From NCBI GenBank assembly GCA_039105265.1, contig JAPFFF010000002.1, forward strand, positions 7,750,001-7,814,000: a DNA stretch of 64,000 nt, written 5' to 3'. The notes under the pieces were generated by a model that saw nothing but the letters and a program-made list of their open reading frames with translations, did not search any database and was not told the DNA's origin. This document shows positions 40,914 through 49,694 of this stretch, piece after piece. Both the position numbers and the translations under genes were made by a program. Every line of letters begins with the position of its first letter. Position 1 is the stretch's first letter. This stretch comes from Tritrichomonas musculus (Eukaryota > Parabasalia > Tritrichomonadida > Tritrichomonadidae).

Positions 40914-41339
40914 ATGATGAATGAAGAAGAAGATAAAATAGAAGATATTTTACAAAAACAAACACCTCCTAAAGATCATGATTCATTCGACTACAAAATT
41001 AATATAAACATGTCGAAAAAAATATCTCAACTAAAAGTTGAAGATGATACATCAAATTTAAGAACGATGTGTGAAAATTATGCTCATGCTCTTGAAAATG
41101 ATGCACATCGACTTCGAGCAAAACAAAAAAAGAGGTATGATGAATGGTTTGACAGCCTCGAAAAAGATTGTTATCCTGCAAGAGACATTGTTAACTTGTA
41201 CAACATGTTCTTTGGTCATGAACTATCTATTACTCGACTTGGTTTCGGGCATCTCGATGGAACAAAGAGACACTTTACACATAAGAAAGTGAAAAGAAAC
41301 AAGAAGTTCATCACAATGTACTACAAGAAAAATGAATAA
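40914..41339 (+). CDS. Polinton small charged plus-strand protein
   Basis: A 141-residue protein with an acidic start, a helical middle (ALENDAHRLRAKQKKRYDEW) and a basic end (HKKVKRNKKFITMYYKK). The pattern suits nucleic-acid contact, but no known domain is recognised. It is divergent from the coiled-coil gene at 40723, with a 190-bp A+T-rich gap, and ends 30 bp before the tandem repeat array. Confidence 0.5.
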   Translation: MMNEEEDKIEDILQKQTPPKDHDSFDYKININMSKKISQLKVEDDTSNLRTMCENYAHALENDAHRLRAKQKKRYDEWFDSLEKDCYPARDIVNLYNMFFGHELSITRLGFGHLDGTKRHFTHKKVKRNKKFITMYYKKNE

Positions 41340-41370
41340 CTAAAAAAAAGTTTTTTTTAACTACATGTTT

Positions 41371-41617
41371 TTCCTCATAAGCTACCTTTTTCCTCATAAG
41401 CTACCTTTTTCCTCATAAGCTACCTTTTTCCTCATAAGCTACCTTTTTCCTCATAAGCTACCTTTTTTCCTCATAAGCTACCTTTTTCCTCATAAGCTAC
41501 CTTTTTCCTCATAAGCTACCTTTTTCCTCATAAGCTTTTTTCCTCATAAGCTACCTTTTTCCTCATAAGCTACCTTTTTCCTCATAAGCTACCTTTTTCC
41601 TCATAAGCTACCTTTTT
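41371..41617. repeat. 19-bp minisatellite, about 13 copies
   Basis: The unit is close to TTTTTCCTCATAAGCTACC. Thirteen CCTCATAAG cores are counted, mostly 19 bp apart, with single-T length changes and one shortened unit near 41535. Copies are nearly identical. The right-most copies encode the last residues (VAYEEKGSL) of the minus-strand gene 41582-41872, so the array apparently expanded from that gene's 3' end. Spacers are absent, so it is not a CRISPR array. Confidence 0.9.
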
Positions 41618-41872
41618 GCTTTCATACAACATTATTTTTTCCTTCATACTTTGTACTTCTTTTTTCTTTCTTTCACGATATGCCTTTTGCTGTTGTTTAC
41701 GTGCTTCATTTCGTTCTTCAACAGTTGCATACTTTTGCTTTCTACCACGTTTTTCTGTTGTTTCAGTTTTTGCAGTATCAATATTTTTGAGGTTGTTGTT
41801 ACTCTTGGACTTCTTCAACTTCTTGATGATAGCTGTTTCCTTGAACTCACCCAAATCTAAATTTTGGCTCAT
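41582..41872 (-). CDS. Polinton small basic bZIP-like protein
   Basis: About 96 residues from ATG 41872 (MSQNLDLGEFKE); an upstream in-frame ATG at 42007 would overlap the divergent gene at 41949 and adds a non-polar segment. The core RGRKQKYATVEERNEARKQQ followed by KAYRERKKKE resembles the basic region of bZIP-type DNA-binding proteins, including an AT-hook-like RGRKQ. A short helix without clear heptads follows. A transcriptional role inside the element is plausible. The stop codon lies inside the 19-bp repeat array. Confidence 0.6.
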   Translation of the reverse strand: MSQNLDLGEFKETAIIKKLKKSKSNNNLKNIDTAKTETTEKRGRKQKYATVEERNEARKQQQKAYRERKKKEVQSMKEKIMLYESKKVAYEEKGSL

Positions 41873-41948
41873 GATTTCATTCGAGAAAAAAAATTGAATT
41901 ATTTTTGAAAATTGAATATTCGCAAACAAAATCACTTCATTTTTTAAA

Positions 41949-42320
41949 ATGTCGCGTTCTGGAAATGACTTCAAAGAATTCCAAAAACAGCAAAAGCTAG
42001 CTATCAAAAATGCTCATGTTGAAATAGCCAATGCTATTAAAGAGGTGATATTTCTGTTCAACCAAAAAATAATAAACTCGACATCATCTAATGTCTGCAC
42101 CATCTATGACCCTTTGATACAAGCAAACATGAACAAGATTGCTGAAGCACTTACTCAAATGAATCTCACTACCTGCGAGGTTTTTCATAAAAAGATTCCT
42201 CAATCTACAACACCAAAATCTATTGGCTTTCACGTGCCTATAGTGCCTGACTCGCAAGAGACACAAGAAGAAGATGATGAAGATGAACAAGAAGCTTCAT
42301 CTCCAAAAGACAAGGAGTAA
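41949..42320 (+). CDS. Polinton small plus-strand protein with acidic tail
   Basis: A 123-residue protein, helical in its first ~85 residues (FKEFQKQQKLAIKNAHVEIANAI) with a conserved-looking Cys pair and an acidic C-terminus (EEDDEDEQEA). Divergent from the bZIP-like gene with 76 bp between ATGs, and convergent on 42373-42897 with a gap of about 50 bp. No family recognised. Confidence 0.5.
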   Translation: MSRSGNDFKEFQKQQKLAIKNAHVEIANAIKEVIFLFNQKIINSTSSNVCTIYDPLIQANMNKIAEALTQMNLTTCEVFHKKIPQSTTPKSIGFHVPIVPDSQETQEEDDEDEQEASSPKDKE

Positions 42321-42372
42321 GAGTAAAAAATAATTACTTCTAATTTTAAGTTTTTTTTATATATGTCTTTTT

Positions 42373-42897
42373 TTATACTATGCAATATTTTAAGCATACA
42401 TGATAATTATTAACAAGCTCATTATATTCTTTATTATATACTTGTTTCAAGTCAATGACTACCTCTCCATTATCTTTAATAATCTTAATAGCATCTATTT
42501 TTCTTATTGGATTGCTCTTAGCTGCACAACATCCAACATCTTCATTAAGTTGTACTTCAACCTCACTAACATGTAGTATTGCTTTGATGATGTTGCTAAG
42601 AGATTCAATAGGTACTATGATGCATTTCTTTGATATAATGTTAGCTAGTAGTGCTTTGTCTTGATTAAGTAGTATTTGTGCATATGCTTCAAGTATAACA
42701 TTACGTACATCTGGTTCAACTTCAACAGGTTCAGTTTGCACTCCAATGTCTCTTGTAATAACAATGTCTTCCTTGCCATCATCTCTCTTATTAATAATAA
42801 TGTTGTTGTTGATGTTTGATGTAGATGATGCAGCTGCTGATGGTTCTAAAGATACATTTGCTTGAACTCCATTGGTTGTACCCCTCTTCTTAATCAT
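42373..42897 (-). CDS. Polinton accessory protein with GVQTE motif
   Basis: A 174-residue protein, relative of the cluster gene at 11065-11706 through its C-terminal half (helix, VEVQ strand, GCC, KIIKDNGEVV, Tyr-rich end). The N-terminal third is Asn/Ser/Ala-rich and disordered, and carries IGVQTEPVEVE. That sequence fits the [VIT]QT core of dynein light chain LC8 anchors also present in two other proteins of the element. The start ATG lies in CCTAAATG. Function unknown. Confidence 0.6.
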   Translation of the reverse strand: MIKKRGTTNGVQANVSLEPSAAASSTSNINNNIIINKRDDGKEDIVITRDIGVQTEPVEVEPDVRNVILEAYAQILLNQDKALLANIISKKCIIVPIESLSNIIKAILHVSEVEVQLNEDVGCCAAKSNPIRKIDAIKIIKDNGEVVIDLKQVYNKEYNELVNNYHVCLKYCIV

Positions 42898-42918
42898 TTA
42901 GGTTGGGAAAAAATAGGC

Positions 42919-43365
42919 TTAAAGTACTAAGTCTAGCTGTTCTCCAATAAACATGTCAAATGACTCAATTTGATATTTCTGCTTGAGAGCATCGATTTTT
43001 GGTTTATGACTTGTAGGAGCAGCTGCAATGGAGTAGTTGTAGTATTTGATTCCTTGATACTCTTGAGTGGTAGTGTTTCCATTTATGTAGAACTCTTCGA
43101 AATCTTCAGTTATTTTTCTCCTTGAGTTAGGCTTAATAAATATTGAGTCAAGATCAAGTTCTTTGAGCTTATCTGGATAAAATCTGTGGCACTTGTCTTT
43201 TACCTTGATTGAGACATAGAGTACTTTGCCTAAATAACTCCATTCTCCTGTTTTCATTGGGTACTTGTCACAAAGTATCGAGAAATTACATTGTTTAGTA
43301 TTTGGAGCACATTTTGCGCGAAGTTCATTGACATAGTCATAGACGTTTCTTGTTGTCATTTTCAT
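42919..43365 (-). CDS. Polinton small protein, function unknown
   Basis: A 148-residue mixed alpha/beta protein (start MKMTTRNVYDYVNELRAK). It may correspond by position and size to 11740-12204 in the partial cluster. No domain is recognised. It is packed 21 bp upstream of the next gene and 24 bp downstream of the previous one, as part of the minus-strand run that includes the capsid gene. Confidence 0.5.
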   Translation of the reverse strand: MKMTTRNVYDYVNELRAKCAPNTKQCNFSILCDKYPMKTGEWSYLGKVLYVSIKVKDKCHRFYPDKLKELDLDSIFIKPNSRRKITEDFEEFYINGNTTTQEYQGIKYYNYSIAAAPTSHKPKIDALKQKYQIESFDMFIGEQLDLVL

Positions 43366-43389
43366 CTGGATAAAAAATTCAATAAAAAA

Positions 43390-43824
43390 TTAATATATGT
43401 TATTTTGGGTAAAGATATGTTGGGTAGGTCCATATCGAATATCTTGTTTATTATATTCTCTTGCTCTACCTTGCATTGGTGGTTTCTCAGGCTTCTTAAG
43501 ATATTTTGGTAAGAGAGGTACTGGTCTATCTTTTTCACCTATATGTCGATAAAAACCACCATCTGTAATACTAACAGGAGGTTCACGAACAGGTTTGGTT
43601 ATATGTTCTCGAGTATCTGGAAATCTAACAGGGTCCTCATGTTCAATAATCTGGGTAGGTGGTCGATTAATATATGGGTTGAAGGTTACAGAATAAGTAT
43701 TAGTATTACTGAACACACCAAAATGTTGAAACTCTAAGTCCTTATTTTTCATGGTAGCTTCATTATACATCATACCTTCTCTTCCAACAATCTCAGCATG
43801 TGGGCTTCTATAATCATTCGACAT
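43390..43824 (-). CDS. Polinton small Pro/Arg-rich protein
   Basis: A 144-residue Pro-, Arg-, Tyr- and Asn-rich protein without evident hydrophobic core, probably extended. It is located directly downstream of the capsid candidate, with ATG in GTAAATG. Such short extended proteins next to capsid genes are often cement or core components, but this is inference only. Confidence 0.5.
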   Translation of the reverse strand: MSNDYRSPHAEIVGREGMMYNEATMKNKDLEFQHFGVFSNTNTYSVTFNPYINRPPTQIIEHEDPVRFPDTREHITKPVREPPVSITDGGFYRHIGEKDRPVPLLPKYLKKPEKPPMQGRAREYNKQDIRYGPTQHIFTQNNIY

Positions 43825-43855
43825 TTACAAAAAAATAAAATATCCTTCTTTATGT

Positions 43856-45538
43856 TTATTCAGGGGTTGTTAAATCATAAGGACCAATACGTACTGATGG
43901 TGGCATACCATTAGGTCTAATTAAGATACTAATTGATATATCTGTTAATAAGCATAATAATGGAGGTGTATCTACTTCCTGTCTAAATGGATTATCTGCC
44001 TTTTGACTACATATCAATTCGAAGTTAATAGGTGCAAGACTTGAAAGACCTTGTTGATATGTTCCATCTGTTTCAGTAGGAAGACCTATGAAGAATGAGG
44101 ACCTATCATTTGGATAATAGCCTGTTGTGTTTTCATTATATTGATACTCATTCGCTAAACTTGCAATAACCTCTTTATTAAATCCATTTTGCTCTCCATT
44201 CATGTTCATTGCATTCTGGCAATATTCGAGGAACTCTGGATACTTACCATTCGTACCAAATGCTTTAGCAGGAATATTATTGTAATTACCACAATTCATA
44301 TGAAATGCTTCAAACATAGGATTCTTGAAGTATGTCTTATGCGTATGCTTGAGTGGGAATAAGCAAAACATACTATCTACAAAATTAGGTGTAATAGTAA
44401 TAGTTGCTTTATCTTGTTCATTATTAAGAGGTCTTGTACAAGTGTAAAATGACATTATCTGTGTTGGGAATGTAAGTGGATGTTGTGGGTTAGCATATCT
44501 TTGAACAAGTGCTGTATATACAGATTCATGAATACCAAAACAAGGTATAATACTCGCACATTCTTCAATGGAATAATCAACAACACTCCAAGTTCTCCAA
44601 TCACTGTAAATAGTTCGGTCAACTCTTGCCTTAGTATTGTTAGCTCCTGCGACTTCATATGCTCCTCCATGATTTTCACCAACAGGTGGAAGATTCTTGG
44701 GGTCATTAATCTTATCCATTGCTATTTTTTCGGTACTTGTCCACATCCATATTGGTTCTCCAATAGGTCGAAATTCATTGGTAATTTCATCAACATTGAA
44801 GTCTTTCATTATATGTGGATTAGCAACCAAGCTCTTTTCAAAACCAACTGGACAATATACCATACCAGCTGTTGAAAAGTATAGACGTAATTCGATTTTA
44901 CCTGCAAATGCTGGCAAGTACTTGATATTAGATAAAGGTAGGAATCGTCGCAAATCAATCTTTAATCTAATTGTTTCAGTGACAGAAGTCACATCTTTGT
45001 TAAGATTTGCAACAAAACCACATCTCCTTCCATGAGTATCATTCCAAATATCCTTATGTCTTGCTTTACTATATATATCAGCTCTTTTAGTAACTTCATT
45101 TGCACAACATGCAGTTAAAAAGGATTCTTCACATCCAAAGTTCTGGGTATAAAGCGTCATACCATTAGCTACAATTTCATACTTCTCAACAGCATCTCGA
45201 GCATCCTTAAAACCAAACCATACCTTACCAAAATTATAACCACTGACATTTTCTAAATCACTTAGAATTGGCTTGTCTATTTTTATCATCACTTTCATAT
45301 CTGCTCGAATAAATCCATTATATATATCAGCAGTATTATGAGTATTAGGAGATATAATACATGTTGTATATGAACCACTCTTAATTGGTGGTGATGGTGA
45401 ATATGAAGTTTGTGGATTTAATGAGTATGCCTTATTAGTATCACTAAGTGCTATGCAATTATCGACAACATCAAAGTAAGATGCAATCTGGGTACAAACC
45501 TCTGCTGAGGTTTTCATATAGGATTCCTTGTTGAGCAT
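43856..45538 (-). CDS. Polinton major capsid protein candidate (double jelly-roll)
   Basis: A 560-residue protein lacking membrane segments, rich in beta-type patterns with many aromatic and Asn/Gly turns. Size, position beside the ATPase/integrase block and composition fit the double jelly-roll major capsid protein of Polintons. LRLKIDLRRFLPLSNIKYLPAF (~220-245) and the LRLYFSTAG strand that follows look like a jelly-roll core, and the closing DISISILIRPNG segment like a final strand. Assignment is by analogy, because double jelly-roll sequences diverge strongly. It begins in TCTAAAATG. Confidence 0.65.
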   Translation of the reverse strand: MLNKESYMKTSAEVCTQIASYFDVVDNCIALSDTNKAYSLNPQTSYSPSPPIKSGSYTTCIISPNTHNTADIYNGFIRADMKVMIKIDKPILSDLENVSGYNFGKVWFGFKDARDAVEKYEIVANGMTLYTQNFGCEESFLTACCANEVTKRADIYSKARHKDIWNDTHGRRCGFVANLNKDVTSVTETIRLKIDLRRFLPLSNIKYLPAFAGKIELRLYFSTAGMVYCPVGFEKSLVANPHIMKDFNVDEITNEFRPIGEPIWMWTSTEKIAMDKINDPKNLPPVGENHGGAYEVAGANNTKARVDRTIYSDWRTWSVVDYSIEECASIIPCFGIHESVYTALVQRYANPQHPLTFPTQIMSFYTCTRPLNNEQDKATITITPNFVDSMFCLFPLKHTHKTYFKNPMFEAFHMNCGNYNNIPAKAFGTNGKYPEFLEYCQNAMNMNGEQNGFNKEVIASLANEYQYNENTTGYYPNDRSSFFIGLPTETDGTYQQGLSSLAPINFELICSQKADNPFRQEVDTPPLLCLLTDISISILIRPNGMPPSVRIGPYDLTTPE

Positions 45539-45555
45539 TTTAGATGGAAAAAAAT

Positions 45556-46107
45556 TTACATCATATCTTCAAAGATGCGATTTCTCCTACCAATAGGTCT
45601 CATAGGTATATATTGAGGTTGTTGTTCTTCTTCATATTGTTGTGGCGGTTCTTCAGGAACATACTGTTGTCTTGGTTTACTCATCCTTTTATCAACAACC
45701 TCCTTTATCATACGTCTCTGTTCTTTCTTCTCTCGACTTATCTTCATTTCTTCACCTAGTGATTTTAGCTGTTTTAGTATTTCCTCATTCACAGTAGGGT
45801 CATAAACTTGGCTTTGTTGAGTTTTTCGAGGTTTTGTAGGTTTTCGTGCAGCTTTCGAACTTATTGGCTTTCTTGGCTTTTCTTCAAGTTCCTCATGTTC
45901 TTCACTGTCTGAGTTTTCTTGAGTTTCTTCGTTATTTTCACTTTCTGAGTTTTCTTGATATTCTCGAGTTATTGGAGTTTTTCGCTGTTTTACAATATAC
46001 TTGTCTTTGGTTTTTGTAGGTAAAACTTCCCAATCTGGGTCATCCCTTCCATTCAACCATTTATGAATAACTGCAAGTCTCTTAGAACCTGTTAGATGTT
46101 TTGACAT
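45556..46107 (-). CDS. Polinton small charged protein
   Basis: A 183-residue protein: a short folded start (MSKHLTGSKRLAVIHKWL), a basic stretch, a Glu/Ser/Asn-rich acidic middle, a helix rich in Lys/Glu/Arg (~115-140) and a Gln/Pro/Tyr-rich tail. Low complexity suggests a scaffold or core component. No family recognised. The ATG lies in TTTAAATG. Confidence 0.5.
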   Translation of the reverse strand: MSKHLTGSKRLAVIHKWLNGRDDPDWEVLPTKTKDKYIVKQRKTPITREYQENSESENNEETQENSDSEEHEELEEKPRKPISSKAARKPTKPRKTQQSQVYDPTVNEEILKQLKSLGEEMKISREKKEQRRMIKEVVDKRMSKPRQQYVPEEPPQQYEEEQQPQYIPMRPIGRRNRIFEDMM

Positions 46108-46154
46108 TTAAAATAAACAAAAAAGTCCAAAAATTTAGTTTTTTTGAGTTTTCA

Positions 46155-46610
46155 TTAGATGTAGGTTCTCGCCCGATTGTTGGTAGTAAAGTCACTCTCT
46201 TGTAATGATCTAGACGAAAATGCTGGCTTTTCAAGAGGTGCTCCAACTGAATCACCTTTTGCAGATTTATTAATTGATGATAAGGCAGTTTTCACTTTTC
46301 CTTCTGGGACATATTTTAATGCTGTGTCAGCTATATTTGCTATTTTATTTCTTGTACTATCGCTCAAGAAGCTTTCACCAAGACCTCTCGCAACTGAACC
46401 AATAACACCAGCATGCTTGGTTAATCCACCTGCTGAAGCATCTAATAGTTTACTTGCAAGACCTCCCGAAAAACTATCTGCTGCTCCCATTAATAACTTA
46501 CCGCCTAGTCCTACTCCTCCTTTTATTATCTCTTGCCATGGAGAAAATTGTTGCTTTTTGGAATAATTTGGCTTCCAATAATCTTCTACTGAATGACGTT
46601 CAATTCCCAT
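46155..46610 (-). CDS. Polinton small Gly/Ala-rich protein, possible membrane-active virion protein
   Basis: A 151-residue protein with an amphipathic, Gly/Ala/Ser-rich centre (IIKGGVGLGGKLLMGAADSF, then LASKLLDASAGGLTKHAGV). The composition and the position between ATPase and capsid genes recall the small membrane-lytic or vertex proteins of adenovirus type (pVI-like), but there is no firm sequence match. Confidence 0.45.
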   Translation of the reverse strand: MGIERHSVEDYWKPNYSKKQQFSPWQEIIKGGVGLGGKLLMGAADSFSGGLASKLLDASAGGLTKHAGVIGSVARGLGESFLSDSTRNKIANIADTALKYVPEGKVKTALSSINKSAKGDSVGAPLEKPAFSSRSLQESDFTTNNRARTYI

Positions 46611-46627
46611 TTTTAAAAAATAAAAAA

Positions 46628-47494
46628 TTATTCGAAATAGTACTTATTAGCAGAAATATTCATTACGAATTTTTCATGTGGTTCTTTATGTTGTAAGTAT
46701 TCAGCTACTGTCTGCTTAGTATTTAATGAGTTATTTGTTTGTTGCAACAAGCTAGTAAAATCTTCCTCACTATATCCTGTATAACATATGATATCTGTTG
46801 CTAACCTTTTCGCATTCATATGAACAAATCGAATAGTTTGGATAGCCATGATACATGTTAAATTATAGTGTCTTGTCTTGGTTAACAACTTGATAAATTC
46901 ACTATTACCATTCTTTAATAAATCACTACCTGCACAATCATCTAGTATCAATAATGTGTTATATGGATATGATGATGTTTCATACTTGACTAACTTATTG
47001 GCTATATATATTATTTTATCATTGAGCTCATTTAAATGATGCTTCTCAATGAGCCTCCTCATTTCGTCATTGGTCTCTTTCATTCGAGATAATACATATT
47101 TGACAATAGCATAATACTTTATCTTTCTTCGAAGATGTCTTTTAAGATAACTCATTAATTCTCTTTCCTTTACATAATCGATTCTTGATTGTATCTGTTT
47201 ATTAAGTGTTTCAGCTGTTTTATCCATTTTACCAGAGCTTGAGCAAAATATTATCTTTTGGTAGTATGGATGTTTAAACAACCTCTCTGTTATCATAATA
47301 TGTCTCCATATCCAAAAACTTTTACCAGCACCTGGTTTACCAATTAAAAAGTATATACCATTTGTGCTAAAAGGATAATCAGGTGATAATGGTTTAATCA
47401 AAGCACCATCTATCTCTTTCATGTTCTTCCGTAAGGTCTCTTTAATCAATGTTTCTACTTTATTTATTAGTTCTGCACTTGGGGGTTCATCCAT
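46628..47494 (-). CDS. Polinton FtsK/HerA-type packaging ATPase
   Basis: A 288-residue P-loop ATPase expected to drive DNA into the capsid. Walker A is FLIGKPGAGKSFW (~47-60), and Walker B is LLILDDCAG (~179-187), followed by a sensor-type segment TKTRHYNLTCIMAIQT (~205-220). Length and order match the A32-like ATPase shared by Polintons, virophages and NCLDVs. It starts 10 bp after the integrase stop, with ATG in GTAAATG. Confidence 0.9.
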   Translation of the reverse strand: MDEPPSAELINKVETLIKETLRKNMKEIDGALIKPLSPDYPFSTNGIYFLIGKPGAGKSFWIWRHIMITERLFKHPYYQKIIFCSSSGKMDKTAETLNKQIQSRIDYVKERELMSYLKRHLRRKIKYYAIVKYVLSRMKETNDEMRRLIEKHHLNELNDKIIYIANKLVKYETSSYPYNTLLILDDCAGSDLLKNGNSEFIKLLTKTRHYNLTCIMAIQTIRFVHMNAKRLATDIICYTGYSEEDFTSLLQQTNNSLNTKQTVAEYLQHKEPHEKFVMNISANKYYFE

Positions 47495-47504
47495 TTACAA
47501 ATTT

Positions 47505-48659
47505 TTAAATGTATTTCATAATTTTATCTGGTATTGGTTTGCCCTCAACCTTTTGACCTGCTTTAATTTGTCGTTCATAATTTTTCTTTTGTTCCAACCA
47601 ATATTGTCTTTCTGCTGTACCAAGTACTAATGGATTACCTCTCCTTACATCTCTAATAGTTTGTCTAGCAAAGGCATCATCACCTTCGACTCCTTCCCAT
47701 TTTAAATCATACTTACCAGTATCTTCATCAAAGTTATATATTTTTTCAATAATACCTTCTTTACCTTCATTTAGTCTTTCAGCTACTTTAATCCTTTTGT
47801 CTCTTGTCCTTAACAACCTATATCCAGGGAATGAACTAGTTGAACCATCTTTGGACTTGACCACAAACTGGTTACCTTTTTGTGAGTCAACTATATAAGA
47901 CTCATTGGACAAATTACTTCTTCTTTTACCAAATGGTTCTTTTTCGAGTACTAACCTGACCTTCTCACCTGGATTAAAATGGTATGGATTAATGCGTGCA
48001 TTCTTTTGTATGTACTTTATTTCATCCTCTGGAGTAATATCATTAGGTGCTTTATTATCTAAAGACCTATGAGGAGAGTTGTTATATATGTTGACCAAAT
48101 CATGCATCTCCTTTGGTTGAATAAACCTATTTTCACCAATAGCATCTCTTATGGTTCTCATAAACCTATTAATAATGCCAAGTACATTATGGTTATTCTC
48201 AGTTGTTGTTCGGTATTTTATGTTCTTCTCTCTCATGAAGTCTAAGACTGTTGATGATAAATATGCTGCATCCTCATCACTTGTTATCGAATATACATGA
48301 GGTACATCATTAACAAATTTATGAAGTGCTGTTAATACTTCTCTTGCTCCTTTACCATTCATAGGATATGCATATGCTTTTCTGGTGTTGATATTGATGA
48401 ACATTAGATAATTCAACCCACCTGCCTCTTTATTATTAATGAAGGTATCCATTTGATAACCATGAGGATGTTTGGATACAATAGGTATAAATTGTGCTTT
48501 AGGTACTCTCTTATCATGTACTACTCTTTCATCAAAGTATTTCTTTGCTTCTTCTTCATTTAGATTCTCTTGTTTTGCCATGCTAAGGTATTTGTCCAAG
48601 GTCTTCCATTTAGCTTTGTTGTATAATTTTTCATATGGGCTTGGTTCTTCTTTACTCAT
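47505..48659 (-). CDS. Polinton DDE integrase with chromodomain-like tail
   Basis: A 384-residue integrase of the retroviral/Polinton type. It joins element ends to the target DNA. The catalytic core begins near MDTFINN (~70), with the second acidic strand in TSDEDAAYL (~123-130) and the family helix GIINRFMRTIRDAI (~158-172). A Pro-containing NNSPHRSLDNKAPND block follows, then SH3-like and chromodomain-like strands (EGIIEKIYNFDEDTGKYDLK, ~300-320). A chromodomain may steer insertion to particular chromatin, as in other Polintons. The gene lies 10 bp before the ATPase. Confidence 0.88.
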   Translation of the reverse strand: MSKEEPSPYEKLYNKAKWKTLDKYLSMAKQENLNEEEAKKYFDERVVHDKRVPKAQFIPIVSKHPHGYQMDTFINNKEAGGLNYLMFININTRKAYAYPMNGKGAREVLTALHKFVNDVPHVYSITSDEDAAYLSSTVLDFMREKNIKYRTTTENNHNVLGIINRFMRTIRDAIGENRFIQPKEMHDLVNIYNNSPHRSLDNKAPNDITPEDEIKYIQKNARINPYHFNPGEKVRLVLEKEPFGKRRSNLSNESYIVDSQKGNQFVVKSKDGSTSSFPGYRLLRTRDKRIKVAERLNEGKEGIIEKIYNFDEDTGKYDLKWEGVEGDDAFARQTIRDVRRGNPLVLGTAERQYWLEQKKNYERQIKAGQKVEGKPIPDKIMKYI

Positions 48660-48665
48660 TTATTT

Positions 48666-49670
48666 TTAAATAAACATCTTATCGTATTGAAGGAATTGCA
48701 TTTCGATAACAAATGAATCTTTAGGAGGTAGTTTGGTTGGACAATTATAATGTGCATCACTATAGAAGTCTATCCAAAACCTTTGGTCCATTGAGTTTAA
48801 CTTGAAGTACTTAATAGGACTATATTCAACATCACTATCTCCAATATAGTTATGTAATGCTTGTTCACCAATAGATGAATATATTTTACATGGATGTCTG
48901 TCCCATACATTATCAAATACCAACCTCTTACTTAAAGTTGAATACTTCTTAGGGTTATTTTGATAAGCTCCTGTGCCTATATTAAACACATCTGCAAAGT
49001 CCTCATTCCAATCACCAATTTGGAAAAAATTGATAAATTGGCTTGAATCTTCCTCTATATTATCATTATTTTTAGTATATATAATTTCATGAAAACCATC
49101 TTTATCATAATATCCATCTGTTTGTATATCTCGATATGCAATTAATGAATCATTTTGGGAAAATGCATTTCCATATTGTCCATGCATAGCTATCCAAGAT
49201 TTCATCGCGGCGTTAACAGCATCAAAGAACCCTCTTAAGTCCCCTTCCTCTGACACCCAATCAATAACATCAAAATTTGCTATCCATTTCCAAGTAGGCT
49301 CTTTTTCATATTCTACTTTGAGCTCGTCCTGGTAGAATTTATCAACTAGTTCTTGAGTTAAAATAGGGTCGTTTATATTTCCCCCATGTAAAACAAAGTA
49401 GGATTTTTGAACTTTAAATATAGTCACATTAAATTCTAATTTGCGTCTTCTCTTAATGATATGCGCTGAACGAACACCAACAATAGATTCCCCTTTGTTT
49501 GCAGTTGACCATTCTGGTGGGAAATTAAACCAATACCTATTAAACTTAGCTTTATCATGTTGAGCATCCTCAAGGAAGTAGGCTGTTTCGATTGGAAGAG
49601 GTGTATTACCATCATTAACTATATTATCTCGATTAGGATATAAAGTGTTAACACTTGGTGGTAATTCCAT
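48666..49670 (-). CDS. Polinton minor capsid (penton-like) candidate
   Basis: A 334-residue soluble beta-rich protein with many Trp, Tyr and Asp residues. The N-terminal part (FNRYWFNFPPEWSTANKGES, IVGVRSAHIIKRRRKLEFNV) and the ending DSFVIEMQFLQYDKMFI have strand-turn patterns of single jelly-roll minor capsid proteins. It sits directly upstream of the integrase and downstream of the protease gene. The name rests on position, size and fold impression, not a firm match. Confidence 0.5.
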   Translation of the reverse strand: MELPPSVNTLYPNRDNIVNDGNTPLPIETAYFLEDAQHDKAKFNRYWFNFPPEWSTANKGESIVGVRSAHIIKRRRKLEFNVTIFKVQKSYFVLHGGNINDPILTQELVDKFYQDELKVEYEKEPTWKWIANFDVIDWVSEEGDLRGFFDAVNAAMKSWIAMHGQYGNAFSQNDSLIAYRDIQTDGYYDKDGFHEIIYTKNNDNIEEDSSQFINFFQIGDWNEDFADVFNIGTGAYQNNPKKYSTLSKRLVFDNVWDRHPCKIYSSIGEQALHNYIGDSDVEYSPIKYFKLNSMDQRFWIDFYSDAHYNCPTKLPPKDSFVIEMQFLQYDKMFI

Positions 49671-49694
49671 TTCGAGTTGAATAAAAAGTCTTTA

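Noticed and set aside
41371-41617. Possible CRISPR array
   Set aside because: Units abut with no spacers, and the setting is a eukaryotic Polinton. It is a simple minisatellite.
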